Origin: Microbacterium hominis NBRC 15708
GTDB lineage: Bacteria; Actinomycetota; Actinomycetes; Actinomycetales; Microbacteriaceae
Direction: 5' to 3'
DNA: 64,000 bases
NCBI RefSeq assembly: GCF_001592125.1
Contig: NZ_BCWI01000006.1
Coordinates: 1 to 64,000, forward strand
Shown here one piece after another: positions 51,831 through 62,640 of the stretch. Numbering within the stretch: the stretch's first letter is position 1; the number at the start of each line of letters is the position of its first letter. The translations under genes were made by a program, and so were the position numbers. The notes under the pieces were generated by a model. It ran no database searches and had not been told where the DNA came from. It was given only the letters and a program-made list of their open reading frames with translations.

Positions 51831-53582
51831 ATGGCTCACGACACCAGCGGCACGCAGAGCAGCGACGATGTGCGCGGGGCGGCTCGTCTTCGTGAGCGCC
51901 CCTTCGCCGACGTGCTCATCATCGGCGGCGGCATCAACGGGCTCGCGACCTTCCGCGACCTCGCACTGCAGGGCGTCGACGTGGCTCTCGTCGAGCGCGG
52001 CGACGTCGTCTCGGGAGCATCGGCGGCCTCGAGTCACATGATCCACGGCGGCATCCGCTACCTCGAGAACGGCGAGTTCCGCCTCGTCCACGAGGCCGTC
52101 ACCGAGCGCAACGCGCTGCTGCGGACCGCGGCGCACTACGTCCGGCCGCTGCAGACGACCATCCCGATCGGCTCGACCTTCTCCGGAGTCCTGTCGGCTC
52201 CGTTGCGGTTCCTCCGGCACGGCGCCGGGAAGCGCCGTGAGCGGGGAGCGGTGCTCATCAAGATCGGCCTCGTAATCTACGACTCGTTCTCCCGCGGCGG
52301 CGGACTCTTCGGGGGAGGCGCGGTGCCGCGCCACGCGTTCCACGGCCGGTCCGCCTCGCTTCGGCAGCTGCCGCGGCTCAACCCCGCCACCCGCTACACC
52401 GCGACGTATTGGGACGCCTCCCTCCACGACCCGGAGCGGCTCGCGGTCGACGTCCTGCGCGACGGGCTGCGCGCCGGAGCGGCGGACGACCGGGCGCGCG
52501 TCGCGACCTACACGGCCGCCGTCGGACACGACGACGGCAAGGTGGTGCTCCGCGACGCCGATTCCGGAGCGGAGTTCGTGTTCTCGGCATCCGTCGTCGT
52601 GAACGCGTCGGGACCGTGGACCGACCTCACCAACCGCGCCCTCGGCGACGACACGCATGACATGGGTGGGACCAAGGGCTCGCACATCGTGCTGGACAAC
52701 GAGGAACTGCTCGAGGCGACCGCCGGCCGCGAACTGTTCTTCGAGCACTCCGACGGCCGCATCGTGCTCATCTACCCGTTGAAGGGACGCGTGCTCGTGG
52801 GCACGACCGACCTCGAGCACGACATGGGCGCGCCGATCGTCTGCACCGAGGACGAGATCGACTACTTCTTCGAGTTGATCGGCCACGTCTTCCCCACGAT
52901 CGCCGTCGATCGCTCGCAGATCGTGCACCGCTTCGCCGGCGTGCGCCCGTTGCCCGGACACGGCGACGTGGCCCCCGGTTTCGTGTCGCGCGACTACCGG
53001 ATCGAGGCCGAGCGGATGCCCGGCACCGACGCGCCGACCGTCCTCAGTCTCGTGGGCGGCAAATGGACCACCTTCCGCGCCTCGGCCGCCCACCTCACCG
53101 ACCGGGTGCTGGAGGTGCTCGCCCGCCCGCGGACACGGACGACGAAGGGGCTCGCCATCGGCGGCGGCGTCGGCTATCCGACGTCCGAGCGCGCCCGCCG
53201 ACAGTGGGTGCTGGCGCACGCCGGCGCGGTGGACCCGGCGCGCGTCGCCGTCCTCCTCGATCGCTACGGCACGACCGCCGCGGAGGTCATCGCCGCGACG
53301 GGCGCCGACGACGTCCCCCTGCGGACGGCGCCGGACTACACGCGCGACGAGCTGCGCCACCTCGCCCGCACCGAACTGGTCGTGCACCTCGAGGACGTGC
53401 TCCTGCGTCGCACCGATCTCGCCTTCCGGGGCCGCGCCGACCGGACCGTCGCCGTCGAGATCGCCGACGCGATCGCACCGGTCATGGGGTGGGATGCCGC
53501 CGCGCAGGCGGCCGAGGTCGATCGCGCGCTCGCCGCGGTGCACGCCGCCGATCCGGCCTGGCAGCCGGCGGTGGCGCGCTGA
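51831..53582 (+). CDS. glpD: Glycerol-3-phosphate dehydrogenase (FAD, aerobic type)
   Basis: A 583-residue flavoprotein. VLIIGGGINGLATFRDLALQG (28-48) is the FAD Rossmann motif; SSHMIHGGIRYLENGEFRLVHEA, FAGVRPLPG and LVGGKWTTFR are GlpD blocks. The C-terminal ~110 residues are the helical cap domain. It oxidises glycerol 3-phosphate to DHAP at the membrane and passes electrons to quinone. The ATG at 51831 follows GGGGAGG. It is transcribed away from the rib operon across a 359-base gap whose left part is the riboswitch; I see no clear operator in the rest. Confidence 0.94.
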   Translation: MAHDTSGTQSSDDVRGAARLRERPFADVLIIGGGINGLATFRDLALQGVDVALVERGDVVSGASAASSHMIHGGIRYLENGEFRLVHEAVTERNALLRTAAHYVRPLQTTIPIGSTFSGVLSAPLRFLRHGAGKRRERGAVLIKIGLVIYDSFSRGGGLFGGGAVPRHAFHGRSASLRQLPRLNPATRYTATYWDASLHDPERLAVDVLRDGLRAGAADDRARVATYTAAVGHDDGKVVLRDADSGAEFVFSASVVVNASGPWTDLTNRALGDDTHDMGGTKGSHIVLDNEELLEATAGRELFFEHSDGRIVLIYPLKGRVLVGTTDLEHDMGAPIVCTEDEIDYFFELIGHVFPTIAVDRSQIVHRFAGVRPLPGHGDVAPGFVSRDYRIEAERMPGTDAPTVLSLVGGKWTTFRASAAHLTDRVLEVLARPRTRTTKGLAIGGGVGYPTSERARRQWVLAHAGAVDPARVAVLLDRYGTTAAEVIAATGADDVPLRTAPDYTRDELRHLARTELVVHLEDVLLRRTDLAFRGRADRTVAVEIADAIAPVMGWDAAAQAAEVDRALAAVHAADPAWQPAVAR

Positions 53583-53639
53583 GCGCGCGGCGACCGCACC
53601 GGCTCCGCCGCTACGCCGCTCGCGTTCCCGGACGTCGCG

Positions 53640-54503
53640 TCACTTCAGCAGTCGCGACAGCCGCCGATCGGCCAGCAGCTTGCCACCCGTCTGGCACGTG
53701 GGGCAGTACTCGAGGGAGTTGTCGGCGAAGAAGACGCTGCGCACCTCGTCACCGCACACCGGGCAGGCCTCGCCGCGGCGGCCGTGCACGGCCATGCCGC
53801 GTCGCTTCGCATCCTTGAGGTCGGCGGGAGGCTTGCCGGATGCGGTGGCCACGGCATCCGTCAATGTCGTGCGCATCGCGTCGTAGAGGCGGTCCACATC
53901 CGTGTCGGTGAGACTCGCCGCCAGCGCGTACGGCGACATGCGCGCGGCGTGGAGGATCTCGTCCGAGTAGGCGTTGCCGATACCCGCGACGATCGACTGG
54001 TCGCGCAGCACCCCTTTGATCTGGGTGCGCCGGCCCGCCAGCAGGGAGGCGAGCGTGTCGCGCGTGAAGTCGGGGGCGAGCGGGTCCGGTCCGAGGCGCG
54101 CGATGCCGGGGACGTCGGCGGGCTCGCGCGCCGCGTAGACCGCGAGGGACTTCTTGGTGCCGGCTTCGGTGAGGTCGAAGCCCGACCCGTCGTCGAGGCG
54201 GACGCGCAGCGCGATGGGCGTCTTGCCGGGGCGGATCACCGTGTCGGGCACGGCGTCGTACCAGCGCAGCCAGCCCGCTTTCGCGAGGTGGAAGATGAGA
54301 TGGCTGCCGGCATCCGTCGCGAGATCGACGAACTTCCCGCGCCGTGTCGCGCCGGAGATCGTCGTTCCCACGAGGGCGTCGATCGGCGGATCGTAGGTCT
54401 TCAGGGCCGCGATGTTCGCGACCGTGATCTTGACGACGGTGCGCCCGGACGCGCGGGTGCCGAGGAAGTCGACGAGACCTTGCACCTCCGGCATCTCGGG
54501 CAT
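53640..54503 (-). CDS. Fpg/Nei-family DNA glycosylase
   Basis: A 287-residue DNA glycosylase/AP lyase. It starts MPEMPEVQ, so the catalytic Pro2-Glu3 pair is exposed after Met removal. RRGKFV holds the beta-sandwich Lys, GIGNAYSDEIL is the helix-two-turn-helix, and CPVCGDEVRSVFF...YCPTC is the C-terminal zinc finger. It should excise oxidised bases such as 8-oxoguanine or oxidised pyrimidines. It differs from the main MutM type in sequence, so it is probably an Nei-like or accessory Fpg. It is convergent with glpD. Confidence 0.92.
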   Translation of the reverse strand: MPEMPEVQGLVDFLGTRASGRTVVKITVANIAALKTYDPPIDALVGTTISGATRRGKFVDLATDAGSHLIFHLAKAGWLRWYDAVPDTVIRPGKTPIALRVRLDDGSGFDLTEAGTKKSLAVYAAREPADVPGIARLGPDPLAPDFTRDTLASLLAGRRTQIKGVLRDQSIVAGIGNAYSDEILHAARMSPYALAASLTDTDVDRLYDAMRTTLTDAVATASGKPPADLKDAKRRGMAVHGRRGEACPVCGDEVRSVFFADNSLEYCPTCQTGGKLLADRRLSRLLK

Positions 54504-54536
54504 GACCTCATCCTGCCACGGCCCCCGGACGCGGCG

Positions 54537-55100
54537 TCAGGGGGATGCCGGCCAGGCCTGGGGCGCCCGATCGTCGCCGGCGAGCAGACCCGCCAGGAGG
54601 CCGTCGCTGCGCATCCCCGCGCCGTTGACCAGCGCCGAGCGCTGACGTCCTTCGTACCGGAACCCGAGACGTTGCGCGACGCGGTGCGATGCGGGGTTCT
54701 CCGCCACGGCGCGCCACTCGATGCGGACGAGTCCGAGGCCGTCGGGAGAGAAAGCCCAGTCGAGCACCGCGCGGGCGGCCTCGACCACGAGCCCCCGTCC
54801 ACGCGCGTCCGCGGTCATCCAGTAGCCCAGCTCGCCGGAGCCCGCGGCCAGACGGTGCAGCCCGATCATGCCGACCAGTCGTCCGTCATGGCGCACGGCC
54901 CAGGTCGCCTCCGTCCCGGCATCCCACCACCCCGCGGCCTTGCGGACGAACCCCTCGGCGTGCGAGCGCTCGTACGGCGAGGGGACGGTGGTGAACCGCT
55001 GGATCAGCTCGTCCTGGCAGGCCGCGAAGATCGCGTCGACATCGCCGTCCGTCGGGATCGAGAGCTCGAGCCGCTGCGTCCTCAGCGTCACCGGTTGCAT
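54537..55100 (-). CDS. GNAT-family acetyltransferase (RimJ/RimL-like)
   Basis: A 187-residue GNAT protein. TLRTQRLELSIPTDGDVDAIFAAC is the typical N-terminus, LGYWMTADARGRGLVVEAARAVLDWAF holds the acetyl-CoA-binding R-G-x-G-like motif (RGRGLV), and ENPASHRVAQRLGFRYEGRQR closes the fold. It transfers acetyl groups from acetyl-CoA to an N-terminus or small amine; the substrate is unknown. It lies just upstream of the Fpg-like gene on the same strand, 33 bases apart, and may be cotranscribed. Confidence 0.88.
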   Translation of the reverse strand: MQPVTLRTQRLELSIPTDGDVDAIFAACQDELIQRFTTVPSPYERSHAEGFVRKAAGWWDAGTEATWAVRHDGRLVGMIGLHRLAAGSGELGYWMTADARGRGLVVEAARAVLDWAFSPDGLGLVRIEWRAVAENPASHRVAQRLGFRYEGRQRSALVNGAGMRSDGLLAGLLAGDDRAPQAWPASP

Positions 55101-55324
55101 GCAGCGAGCCTATCCCGCCCCCTCCCCGGACCCCGCCCCGGGCCCCCGCCCTGCATGACTCCGCCCGAGTCGCCCGTTGGGCTGCTCAGGGGTCACCCGC
55201 CGCCGGTTCCGATGGAGTCATGCGGATGAGTGCCGCATCCTCCACAGCGCGGCCCTGTCGCCCGGATGTCCAGGAGTTCTTCCGCAGCGGGCGCGAGCCG
55301 CCGGAGGCTGGTCAGCATTGCGGC

Positions 55325-56203
55325 ATGGATCAGGTCGTCTGTCTCTCCGCACGCGAGCTCCTGGAGAGGGGAATGACCCGACACCGCATCGCTGAAGCCG
55401 TGCGACGCGGCCAGATCGTCCGTGCCCGCCGTGATCACTATCTCCCGGCAACGGCTCCGGCGGCCGCCGTCGAGGCGGTGCGCGTCGGTGGACGTCTCAC
55501 CTGTCTCAGCGCGCTGGCGACGCGCGGCGTCTTCGTGTTCGCCAACGACGCGCTCCATGTGCACGTCACCCGCGGAGCCAGCCGACTGCGAGCCCCCGAC
55601 GATCGTCGGCGCCCGCTGCCGCAGCGGGCCGACCGCCGTGGGTTGCGTCTTCACTGGATGCCGCTGGCACGTCCGGAGGACGCCGACACCGTGTGCGTGG
55701 GTGTCTTCGACGCGCTGGTCCACGCCGTGCTCTGCCAGCCTCCGCGCTATGCCGTCGCGACCCTGGACTCCGCCCTCAACAAAGGACTGATCCGTCCCAG
55801 TGACCTCGATGCGCTGTTCTCGCACCTGCCGAGGCGGTATCGCACGCTGCGCCGGCGTCTCGACGGTCGCGCGCAGGCGGGCACCGAGAGTCTGGTCCGC
55901 GTGATGCTCTGGAAGATGGGTGCGCGCGCCGTCCCGCAGGTCTACTTCCGCGGGGTGGGCTTCGTGGATCTCCTCGTCGACGGATGGCTCGTCATAGAGT
56001 GCGACAGCAGGGAGTTCCACTCGGACTGGCGTCAGCAGGTCAAGGACCGCGAACGGGATCTCGCGCTCGCCGCCCGCGGCTACCTCACCCTCCGCCTGAC
56101 GGCAGCGCAGATCCTGTACCGTCCCGACGAGGTGTACACCGCGCTGCGCGCCCTCGTGCAGGGTGGACGACCAGCGGCCGCGTCCCGGCGCAACTCCGCC
56201 TGA
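55325..56203 (+). CDS. AbiEi-like N-terminus plus DUF559/Vsr-like nuclease-fold protein
   Basis: A 292-residue protein. Residues ~1-75 resemble the type IV antitoxin (AbiEi) winged helix (SARELLERGMTRHRIAEAVRRGQIVRARRDHYL). The C-terminal ~100 residues show the DUF559/Vsr-like restriction fold: GVGFVDLLVDGWLVIECDSREFHSDWRQQVKDRERDLALAARGYLTLRLTAAQIL, including Asp, Glu-x-Asp and His candidates. The family is common in actinobacteria; no function is established. The ATG at 55325 matches family length. An ATG at 55226 has a better GGAG spacing but would add ~33 residues that look like noise. Confidence 0.72.
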   Translation: MDQVVCLSARELLERGMTRHRIAEAVRRGQIVRARRDHYLPATAPAAAVEAVRVGGRLTCLSALATRGVFVFANDALHVHVTRGASRLRAPDDRRRPLPQRADRRGLRLHWMPLARPEDADTVCVGVFDALVHAVLCQPPRYAVATLDSALNKGLIRPSDLDALFSHLPRRYRTLRRRLDGRAQAGTESLVRVMLWKMGARAVPQVYFRGVGFVDLLVDGWLVIECDSREFHSDWRQQVKDRERDLALAARGYLTLRLTAAQILYRPDEVYTALRALVQGGRPAAASRRNSA

Positions 56204-56258
56204 GCGGGGCGCCGGAAGGGGTCGAGCCCTCACGGTGACCGCGCAGGCGGAGTTGTGC
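56188..56258. repeat. Long inverted repeat at the 3' end of the DUF559-type gene
   Basis: GCGCAACTCCGCCTG (56188-56202, last codons of the gene) and CAGGCGGAGTTGTGC (56244-56258) match as an inverted repeat at 14 of 15 positions, with a 41-base loop. It may work as a terminator or be a repeat remnant. The rest of the 110-base gap shows nothing else. Confidence 0.5.
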
Positions 56259-56313
56259 AGATCACACCGGCACCCAGCCCGCGACGCCCGCTCGCGGTCG
56301 GGGGGAGGGGGGC

Positions 56314-57327
<1,014 letters not shown>

Positions 57328-57384
57328 CTAGAGAACGGATGCCGGGTCCCCGCCCGCGACGGCCGCCGCCCCGCCGCGCCCCCG

Positions 57385-58218
57385 TCAGAAGGTGTAGTCG
57401 GCGATGACGGGCGCGTGATCGCTCCACCGGGTGTCCCAGGAGGGGGCGCGCACCACGCGGTAGTCGACCACCCGCTCCGCGAGCGCCGGGCTGGCGAGGT
57501 GGTAGTCGATGCGCCATCCGGTGTCGGTGTCGAACGCCTTCCCCCGGTTCGACCACCAGGAGTACGGTCCGTCGACCTCGCCCGCCCAGCGGCGGCCGAC
57601 GTCGACCCAGCCCAGGCCGGTGCCGGTGGTCCCGTCGATGCAGGCGACCTCGGCACCGGCCGGGCCGAGGAACCGGTCGAAGTACGCGCGCTCCCGCGGC
57701 AGGAAGCCCGCCTTCTTCACGTTGCCGCGCCAATTGCGGATGTCGAGCTCGCGGTGACCGACGTTGAGATCGCCGGTGATCAGCGCGAGCGCGCCGAGCT
57801 GCGGCATCCGCGCCTCCATCGCGTCGAGGAAGGCGTACTTGGCGAGCTGCTTCGCGGTGTCGGCCTCGCCGGTGTGGACGTATGCGCTCACGACCGTGAG
57901 GCGCTCGCCGTCCACGTCGATGTCGGCCTCCACCCAGCGGCCCCGCGAGTCGAGCGCCTCGTCTCCGAGCTCGACGCGCCAGACGTCGATGGGCTCGCGC
58001 GCCGCGATCGCGACCCCGGCGCGGCCCTTCGCCAGCGCCTCGTCGTTGACGACGTGCCAGCCCGGCAGCGCCTCGGCCAGATGTGCGGCCTCACCGCGCA
58101 CCTCCTGCAGGGTGAGCACGTCGACGCCGGCGGACTCGAGCCAGGGACGCATCCCCTTGCGGGCGGCGGCACGGATGCCGTTGACGTTGACCGAGGCGAC
58201 GCGGAGGTTTCGAGGCAC
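57385..58218 (-). CDS. xth: Exodeoxyribonuclease III
   Basis: A 277-residue AP endonuclease/exonuclease. VASVNVNGIRAA gives the first metal-site Asn; LTLQEVRGE the Glu; VSAYVHTGE the Tyr; LITGDLNVGH the Asp-Leu-Asn; WRIDYHLASPAL and WSDHAPVIADYTF the final Asp-His. It cleaves DNA at abasic sites and trims 3' ends, complementing the Fpg-like glycosylase nearby. The start is a GTG at 58218. Confidence 0.95.
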   Translation of the reverse strand: MPRNLRVASVNVNGIRAAARKGMRPWLESAGVDVLTLQEVRGEAAHLAEALPGWHVVNDEALAKGRAGVAIAAREPIDVWRVELGDEALDSRGRWVEADIDVDGERLTVVSAYVHTGEADTAKQLAKYAFLDAMEARMPQLGALALITGDLNVGHRELDIRNWRGNVKKAGFLPRERAYFDRFLGPAGAEVACIDGTTGTGLGWVDVGRRWAGEVDGPYSWWSNRGKAFDTDTGWRIDYHLASPALAERVVDYRVVRAPSWDTRWSDHAPVIADYTF

Positions 58219-58270
58219 CAGACCACCCTAACCAGCGTCTCCGACACGGCCGGCTCGGGCGACGCCGAGG

Positions 58271-59461
58271 TCAGTCCAGCAGCAGCCCGCGGCGCGGCGG
58301 CGGTGTGTCCGCCTCGATGCGGGCGAGGTCGTCCTCGGCGCGCCGCAGCTCGCGGGTGGCGCTCCACCGGCCCCACCAGGGCGCTTCGCCGCGCGCCAGA
58401 TGCGCGTCGCGCACGCGGATGCGGGCCGCGAGGAGGAGTGCGGCGTGCTCGCGGCGGCGCTGCTCGTCCTCGCTGAGCTGCTCGATCGGGACGTCGGCGT
58501 CCTGGGCCGTGAGGGCCACCCACGAGGCGGCGACGAGGATCACGATCCCCACGAGGCGGAACCACAGCAGGAAGCCGACGAACACGGAGAACGTGGCCAG
58601 CAGCGGGTTGGAGGGGGAGTACGACAGGAGGATGCCGGCGCCGTACTGCAGCACGACCATCGCGGCGCCGCCGAGCGCGGCGCCGGGGGCGATGAGCCGC
58701 CACCGCAGCGACGTCCCGGTCAGGAAGCGGATGAGGGCGGCGATCGCCGCGGTGTTGATCGCGAAGGCGACCGCCGCCGAGGCGACCCGGCCGGTGCCCC
58801 ACACCCACCCCGAGTAGTCGGGCCAGTCGAACAGCCGGAAGAGCAGTTCGATCGCCCCGGCCGCGATGGTGGCCAGCACCGCGCCGACGACGAGGGCCAG
58901 ACCGAACAGGGCGGCGGCCAGGAAGTCGCGCGCCTTGAGCAGCACGTAGCTGCGGGTGTCGAACGGGAGGCCGAAGATGTCGCGCACCGCGCGGCGGGTG
59001 AAGGTGACGAACCCGATCGCCGTCCACAGGGCGGCGACGAAGGCGACCGCACCGGTGATGGCGAGCACGCTCGCCGACTCCTGGGCGATCTGCGCGACGT
59101 CCGCCTCGCTGACCAGGCCCTGCCCGTCCTGCGCGCCGATGAGTCCGGGGATGTACAGGTTGACGATCTGGATGAGGCCGTCGATCGCCTGCTCGCTGCC
59201 GCCGAGCCAGATGCCGACGATCGCGAAGCCGAAGTAGATCACCGCGAAGATCGCGAACAGCGACTGGTAGCTGATCGCCGCCGCCAGCAGGAACCCGTTC
59301 GCCCTCAGGAAGTGGCGCCACACGCGGATCGGGAACCACGCGAGGGTCTTGCGCGTGATCTTCGTCGCGCGCTCGATCGGCTCGTCCAGCCGCTCGCGCA
59401 GCGGCGACTGCTCCCAGCGCGCGCGCCACACGGCGTCCGCGCGTTCCGACGAATCCGTCAC
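58271..59461 (-). CDS. YihY/BrkB-family membrane protein
   Basis: A 396-residue inner-membrane protein with about six helices. A ~45-residue basic N-terminus ends in RVWRHFLRANGFLLAAAISYQSLFAIFAVI, the family's first conserved block. PGAALGGAAMVVLQYGAGILLSYSPSNPLLATFSVFVGFLLWF is the second. A ~75-residue charged C-terminal helix follows. The family was once called RNase BN, wrongly; its role is unknown, possibly transport or envelope integrity. The start is a GTG at 59461. Confidence 0.88.
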   Translation of the reverse strand: MTDSSERADAVWRARWEQSPLRERLDEPIERATKITRKTLAWFPIRVWRHFLRANGFLLAAAISYQSLFAIFAVIYFGFAIVGIWLGGSEQAIDGLIQIVNLYIPGLIGAQDGQGLVSEADVAQIAQESASVLAITGAVAFVAALWTAIGFVTFTRRAVRDIFGLPFDTRSYVLLKARDFLAAALFGLALVVGAVLATIAAGAIELLFRLFDWPDYSGWVWGTGRVASAAVAFAINTAAIAALIRFLTGTSLRWRLIAPGAALGGAAMVVLQYGAGILLSYSPSNPLLATFSVFVGFLLWFRLVGIVILVAASWVALTAQDADVPIEQLSEDEQRRREHAALLLAARIRVRDAHLARGEAPWWGRWSATRELRRAEDDLARIEADTPPPRRGLLLD

Positions 59462-59530
59462 CCGTTCAGAGTAGCGATCGTGGATGCCGTGGCCCCCGCC
59501 GAGGCGCGGGACCCGGCATCCGTGGTCGTC

Positions 59531-60304
59531 TCAGCGTCCGCCGCGCAGCACGGCCTGCTTGACCTCGGCGATGGCCTTTGTGACCTCGATGCCGCGGGGG
59601 CACGCCTCGGTACAGTTGAAGGTCGTACGGCAGCGCCAGACGCCTTCCTTGTCGTTGAGGATGTCCAGGCGCACATCGGCCGCGTCGTCGCGCGAGTCGA
59701 AGATGAAGCGGTGCGCGTTGACGATCGCGGCCGGGCCGAAGTATTGCCCGTCGGTCCAGAACACGGGACACGACGACGTGCACGCGGCGCAGAGGATGCA
59801 CTTGGTGGTGTCGTCGAAGATCTCGCGGTCGACGATCGACTGGATGCGCTCCTTGCCGGCCTCGGGCTTGCTGTTGGCGATGAGGAACGGCTGCACCTCG
59901 CGGTACGACGCGAAGAACGGCTCCATGTCGACGACGAGGTCCTTCTCCAGCGGCAGGCCCTTGATCGCCTCGACGTAGATCGGCTTCGAGATGTCGAGGT
60001 CCTTGATCAGCGTCTTGCAGGCCAGACGGTTGCGGCCGTTGATGCGCATGGCGTCGGAGCCGCAGATGCCGTGCGCGCACGAGCGGCGGAAGGTGAGCGA
60101 GCCGTCGACCTCCCACTTGATCTTGTGCAGCGCGTCGAGCACCCGGTCGGTGGGGTACATCTCGACGTCGTAGTCGACCCAGCGCGGCTCGCTGTCGGTC
60201 TCGGGGTCGAAGCGACGGATGATGAAGGTGACGAGGTACGACTGGATCGGAGCCTCACCGGTCGTCTCGGCGACGACGTCCTGTTCGACGATGGCGGTCG
60301 TCAT
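59531..60304 (-). CDS. sdhB: Succinate dehydrogenase iron-sulfur subunit
   Basis: A 257-residue protein with a plant-type [2Fe-2S] domain (SCAHGICGSDAMRINGRNRLAC). The C-terminal [4Fe-4S]/[3Fe-4S] domain has CILCAACTSSCPVFW and CRTTFNCTEACPRGIEV. It carries electrons from the flavin in SdhA to quinone at the SdhC/SdhD interface. The start shares one base with the sdhA stop (TGATG). Confidence 0.97.
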   Translation of the reverse strand: MTTAIVEQDVVAETTGEAPIQSYLVTFIIRRFDPETDSEPRWVDYDVEMYPTDRVLDALHKIKWEVDGSLTFRRSCAHGICGSDAMRINGRNRLACKTLIKDLDISKPIYVEAIKGLPLEKDLVVDMEPFFASYREVQPFLIANSKPEAGKERIQSIVDREIFDDTTKCILCAACTSSCPVFWTDGQYFGPAAIVNAHRFIFDSRDDAADVRLDILNDKEGVWRCRTTFNCTEACPRGIEVTKAIAEVKQAVLRGGR

Positions 60305-62130
60305 CAGTACTTCCTCTCCATCGGGGGGTAGTTCAACTCGCCCTTGTCGTTCTTCGTGAACACGACGGGCTTCCAGTCGAGCTTGATGTGGTCCTCGGGG
60401 TCGGGGGAGTGCGGGTCGCCCGTGAGGTAGGCCATCGTGTGCTGCATGTACTGCTCGTCGTTGCGGTCGGGGTAGTCCTCGCGCATGTGGCCGCCGCGGC
60501 TCTCGCGGCGGTTGCGGGCGGCGTACGCGACGATCTCGGCGAGGTCGAGCAGGAAGCCGAGCTCGACGGCCTCGAGCAGGTCGGTGTTGAAGCGCTTGCC
60601 CTTGTCGTCGATGTGCACGTTCTTGAAGCGCTGGCGCAGGTCGTGGATGGTGCCCATCACGTTGGTGAGGGTCTCCTCGGTGCGGAAGACCTGGGCGTTG
60701 GCGTCCATCTCCTCCTGCAGCTTCTTGCGCAGCACCGCGACGCGCTCGGTGCCCGCGTTCGCGCGCAGGCCCTCGAGCATCTCGCGGACCTCCTTGGCCG
60801 GGTCCTCGGGCAGCGGCACGAAGTCGGCCGTCTGCACGTACTCGACGGCGTTGCGGCCGCTGCGCTTGCCGAAGACGTTGATGTCGAGCAGCGAGTTGGT
60901 GCCCAGGCGGTTGGCGCCGTGCACCGACACGCACGCGCACTCGCCGGCGGCGTAGAGGCCGGGCACGACGGTGTCGTTGTCCTGCAGCACCTCGCCGTTG
61001 TTGTTGGTCGGGATGCCGCCCATCGCGTAGTGGGCCGTCGGCATGACCGGCACCGGCTCGGTGACGGGGTCGACGCCCAGGTAGGTGCGCGCGAACTCGG
61101 TGATGTCGGGGAGCTTGGTCTCCAGCACCTCGGCCCCGAGGTGGGTGCAGTCCAGGTACACGTAGTCCTTGTGGGGACCGGCGCCGCGGCCTTCGAGCAC
61201 CTCCTTGACCATGCAGCGGGCGACGATGTCACGCGGGGCGAGGTCCTTGATGGTCGGCGCGTAGCGCTCCATGAACCGCTCGCCGGAGGCGTTGCGCAGG
61301 ATCGCGCCCTCGCCGCGGGCGCCCTCGGTGAGCAGGATGCCGAGACCCGCGAGACCGGTCGGGTGGAACTGGAAGAACTCGATGTCCTCCAGCGGCAGGC
61401 CCTTGCGCCACACGATGCCCACGCCGTCGCCGGTGAGGGTGTGCGCGTTGGAGGTCGTCTTGTAGATCTTGCCGAAACCGCCCGTGGCGAAGATGACGGC
61501 CTTGGAGTGGAAGACGTGCAGGTCGCCCGTGGCCAGCTCGTAGGCGACGACGCCGGCGACCTGGGTGTTGCCGTCGGCATCCTTCACCGTGATCAGGTCG
61601 AGCGCGTAGTACTCGTTGAAGAAGTTGATGCCGAGCCGCACGCAGTTCTGGAACAGCGTCTGCAGGATCATGTGTCCGGTGCGGTCGGCGGCGTAGCACG
61701 CGCGGCGGACCGGGGTCTTGCCGTGGTCGGCCGTGTGCCCGCCGAAGCGGCGCTGGTCGATCTTGCCCTCGGGGGTGCGGTTGAACGGCAGGCCCATGTT
61801 CTCGAGGTCGATGACGGCGTCGATGGCCTCGCGGGCGAGGATCTCCGCGGCATCCTGGTCGACGAGGTAGTCGCCGCCCTTGACGGTGTCGAAGGTGTGC
61901 CACTCCCAGGAGTCCTCTTCGACGTTCGCGAGCGCCGCCGCCATGCCGCCCTGCGCCGCACCGGTGTGCGAGCGGGTCGGGTACAGCTTGGTGATGACGG
62001 CGGTGCGGGCGCCGGGCCCGGCCTCGATCGCGGCGCGCATGCCGGCGCCGCCGGCGCCCACGATGACGATGTCGAACTCGTGGTAGTACACGCCGTCCTT
62101 CAGGACGGCCTCGGGATGCTGGGTAGTCAC
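60304..62130 (-). CDS. sdhA: Succinate dehydrogenase flavoprotein subunit
   Basis: A 608-residue flavoprotein. [16 protein letters not shown] binds [18 protein letters not shown] holds the His that carries covalent [26 protein letters not shown] and the catalytic Arg region YLDCTHLG...[13 protein letters not shown] follow. The C-terminal domain ends in [22 protein letters not shown]. It oxidises succinate to fumarate. The start is a GTG at 62130, 39 bases after sdhD, with AAGG upstream. Confidence 0.98.
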   Translation of the reverse strand: MTTQHPEAVLKDGVYYHEFDIVIVGAGGAGMRAAIEAGPGARTAVITKLYPTRSHTGAAQGGMAAALANVEEDSWEWHTFDTVKGGDYLVDQDAAEILAREAIDAVIDLENMGLPFNRTPEGKIDQRRFGGHTADHGKTPVRRACYAADRTGHMILQTLFQNCVRLGINFFNEYYALDLITVKDADGNTQVAGVVAYELATGDLHVFHSKAVIFATGGFGKIYKTTSNAHTLTGDGVGIVWRKGLPLEDIEFFQFHPTGLAGLGILLTEGARGEGAILRNASGERFMERYAPTIKDLAPRDIVARCMVKEVLEGRGAGPHKDYVYLDCTHLGAEVLETKLPDITEFARTYLGVDPVTEPVPVMPTAHYAMGGIPTNNNGEVLQDNDTVVPGLYAAGECACVSVHGANRLGTNSLLDINVFGKRSGRNAVEYVQTADFVPLPEDPAKEVREMLEGLRANAGTERVAVLRKKLQEEMDANAQVFRTEETLTNVMGTIHDLRQRFKNVHIDDKGKRFNTDLLEAVELGFLLDLAEIVAYAARNRRESRGGHMREDYPDRNDEQYMQHTMAYLTGDPHSPDPEDHIKLDWKPVVFTKNDKGELNYPPMERKY

Positions 62131-62169
62131 GTCAGGGATGCCTTGTCTTCTGCGTCGTCTTGTGCGGTG

Positions 62170-62640
62170 TCAGCGTGCGGCGCACATCTGGATGAGCCAG
62201 TCCGTCGTCGAGTTCTCCACACCCAGGCACGGGTCGAAGGTGAACACGACGAGGGTGCCGAGCAGGATCAGGAACCCTGCGGCGACCCACAGCGCCCAGA
62301 CGAGCACCTTGCGGGTGGTGGCGCCGACGACGTAGTCGTTGACGATCGTGCGCATGCCGTTCGCGCCATGGATGAGGGCGAGCCACAGCATCAACACGTC
62401 CCAGACCTGCCAGAACGGGCTCGCGAACTTGCCCGCCACGAACGCGAAGTCGATGCCGTGGATGCCTTCGCCCAGCATCAGGTTGACGAAGAGGTGGCCG
62501 AAGATGAGCACGACCAGCAGCACGCCGGACACGCGCATGTAGATCCAGCCGGCCTTCTCCAGGTTCGCGCCCTTCTTGCGCACCTGAGGGGTGCGCGGCG
62601 CCGGGATGGCCTGCTCGTCGCTCGGGGTGAGGGTGGACAT
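62170..62640 (-). CDS. sdhD: Succinate dehydrogenase membrane anchor SdhD
   Basis: A 156-residue protein with three membrane helices (~37-60, ~80-102, ~112-134) after a 30-residue cytoplasmic N-terminus. LIHGANGMRTIVNDYV holds the conserved His for heme or quinone contact. With SdhC it anchors SdhAB and binds quinone. The ATG shares a base with the sdhC stop. Confidence 0.93.
   Translation of the reverse strand: MSTLTPSDEQAIPAPRTPQVRKKGANLEKAGWIYMRVSGVLLVVLIFGHLFVNLMLGEGIHGIDFAFVAGKFASPFWQVWDVLMLWLALIHGANGMRTIVNDYVVGATTRKVLVWALWVAAGFLILLGTLVVFTFDPCLGVENSTTDWLIQMCAAR

Noticed and set aside
58271-59461. Ribonuclease BN
   Set aside because: Old annotation of YihY-type membrane proteins. The sequence is an integral membrane protein with no nuclease motif.
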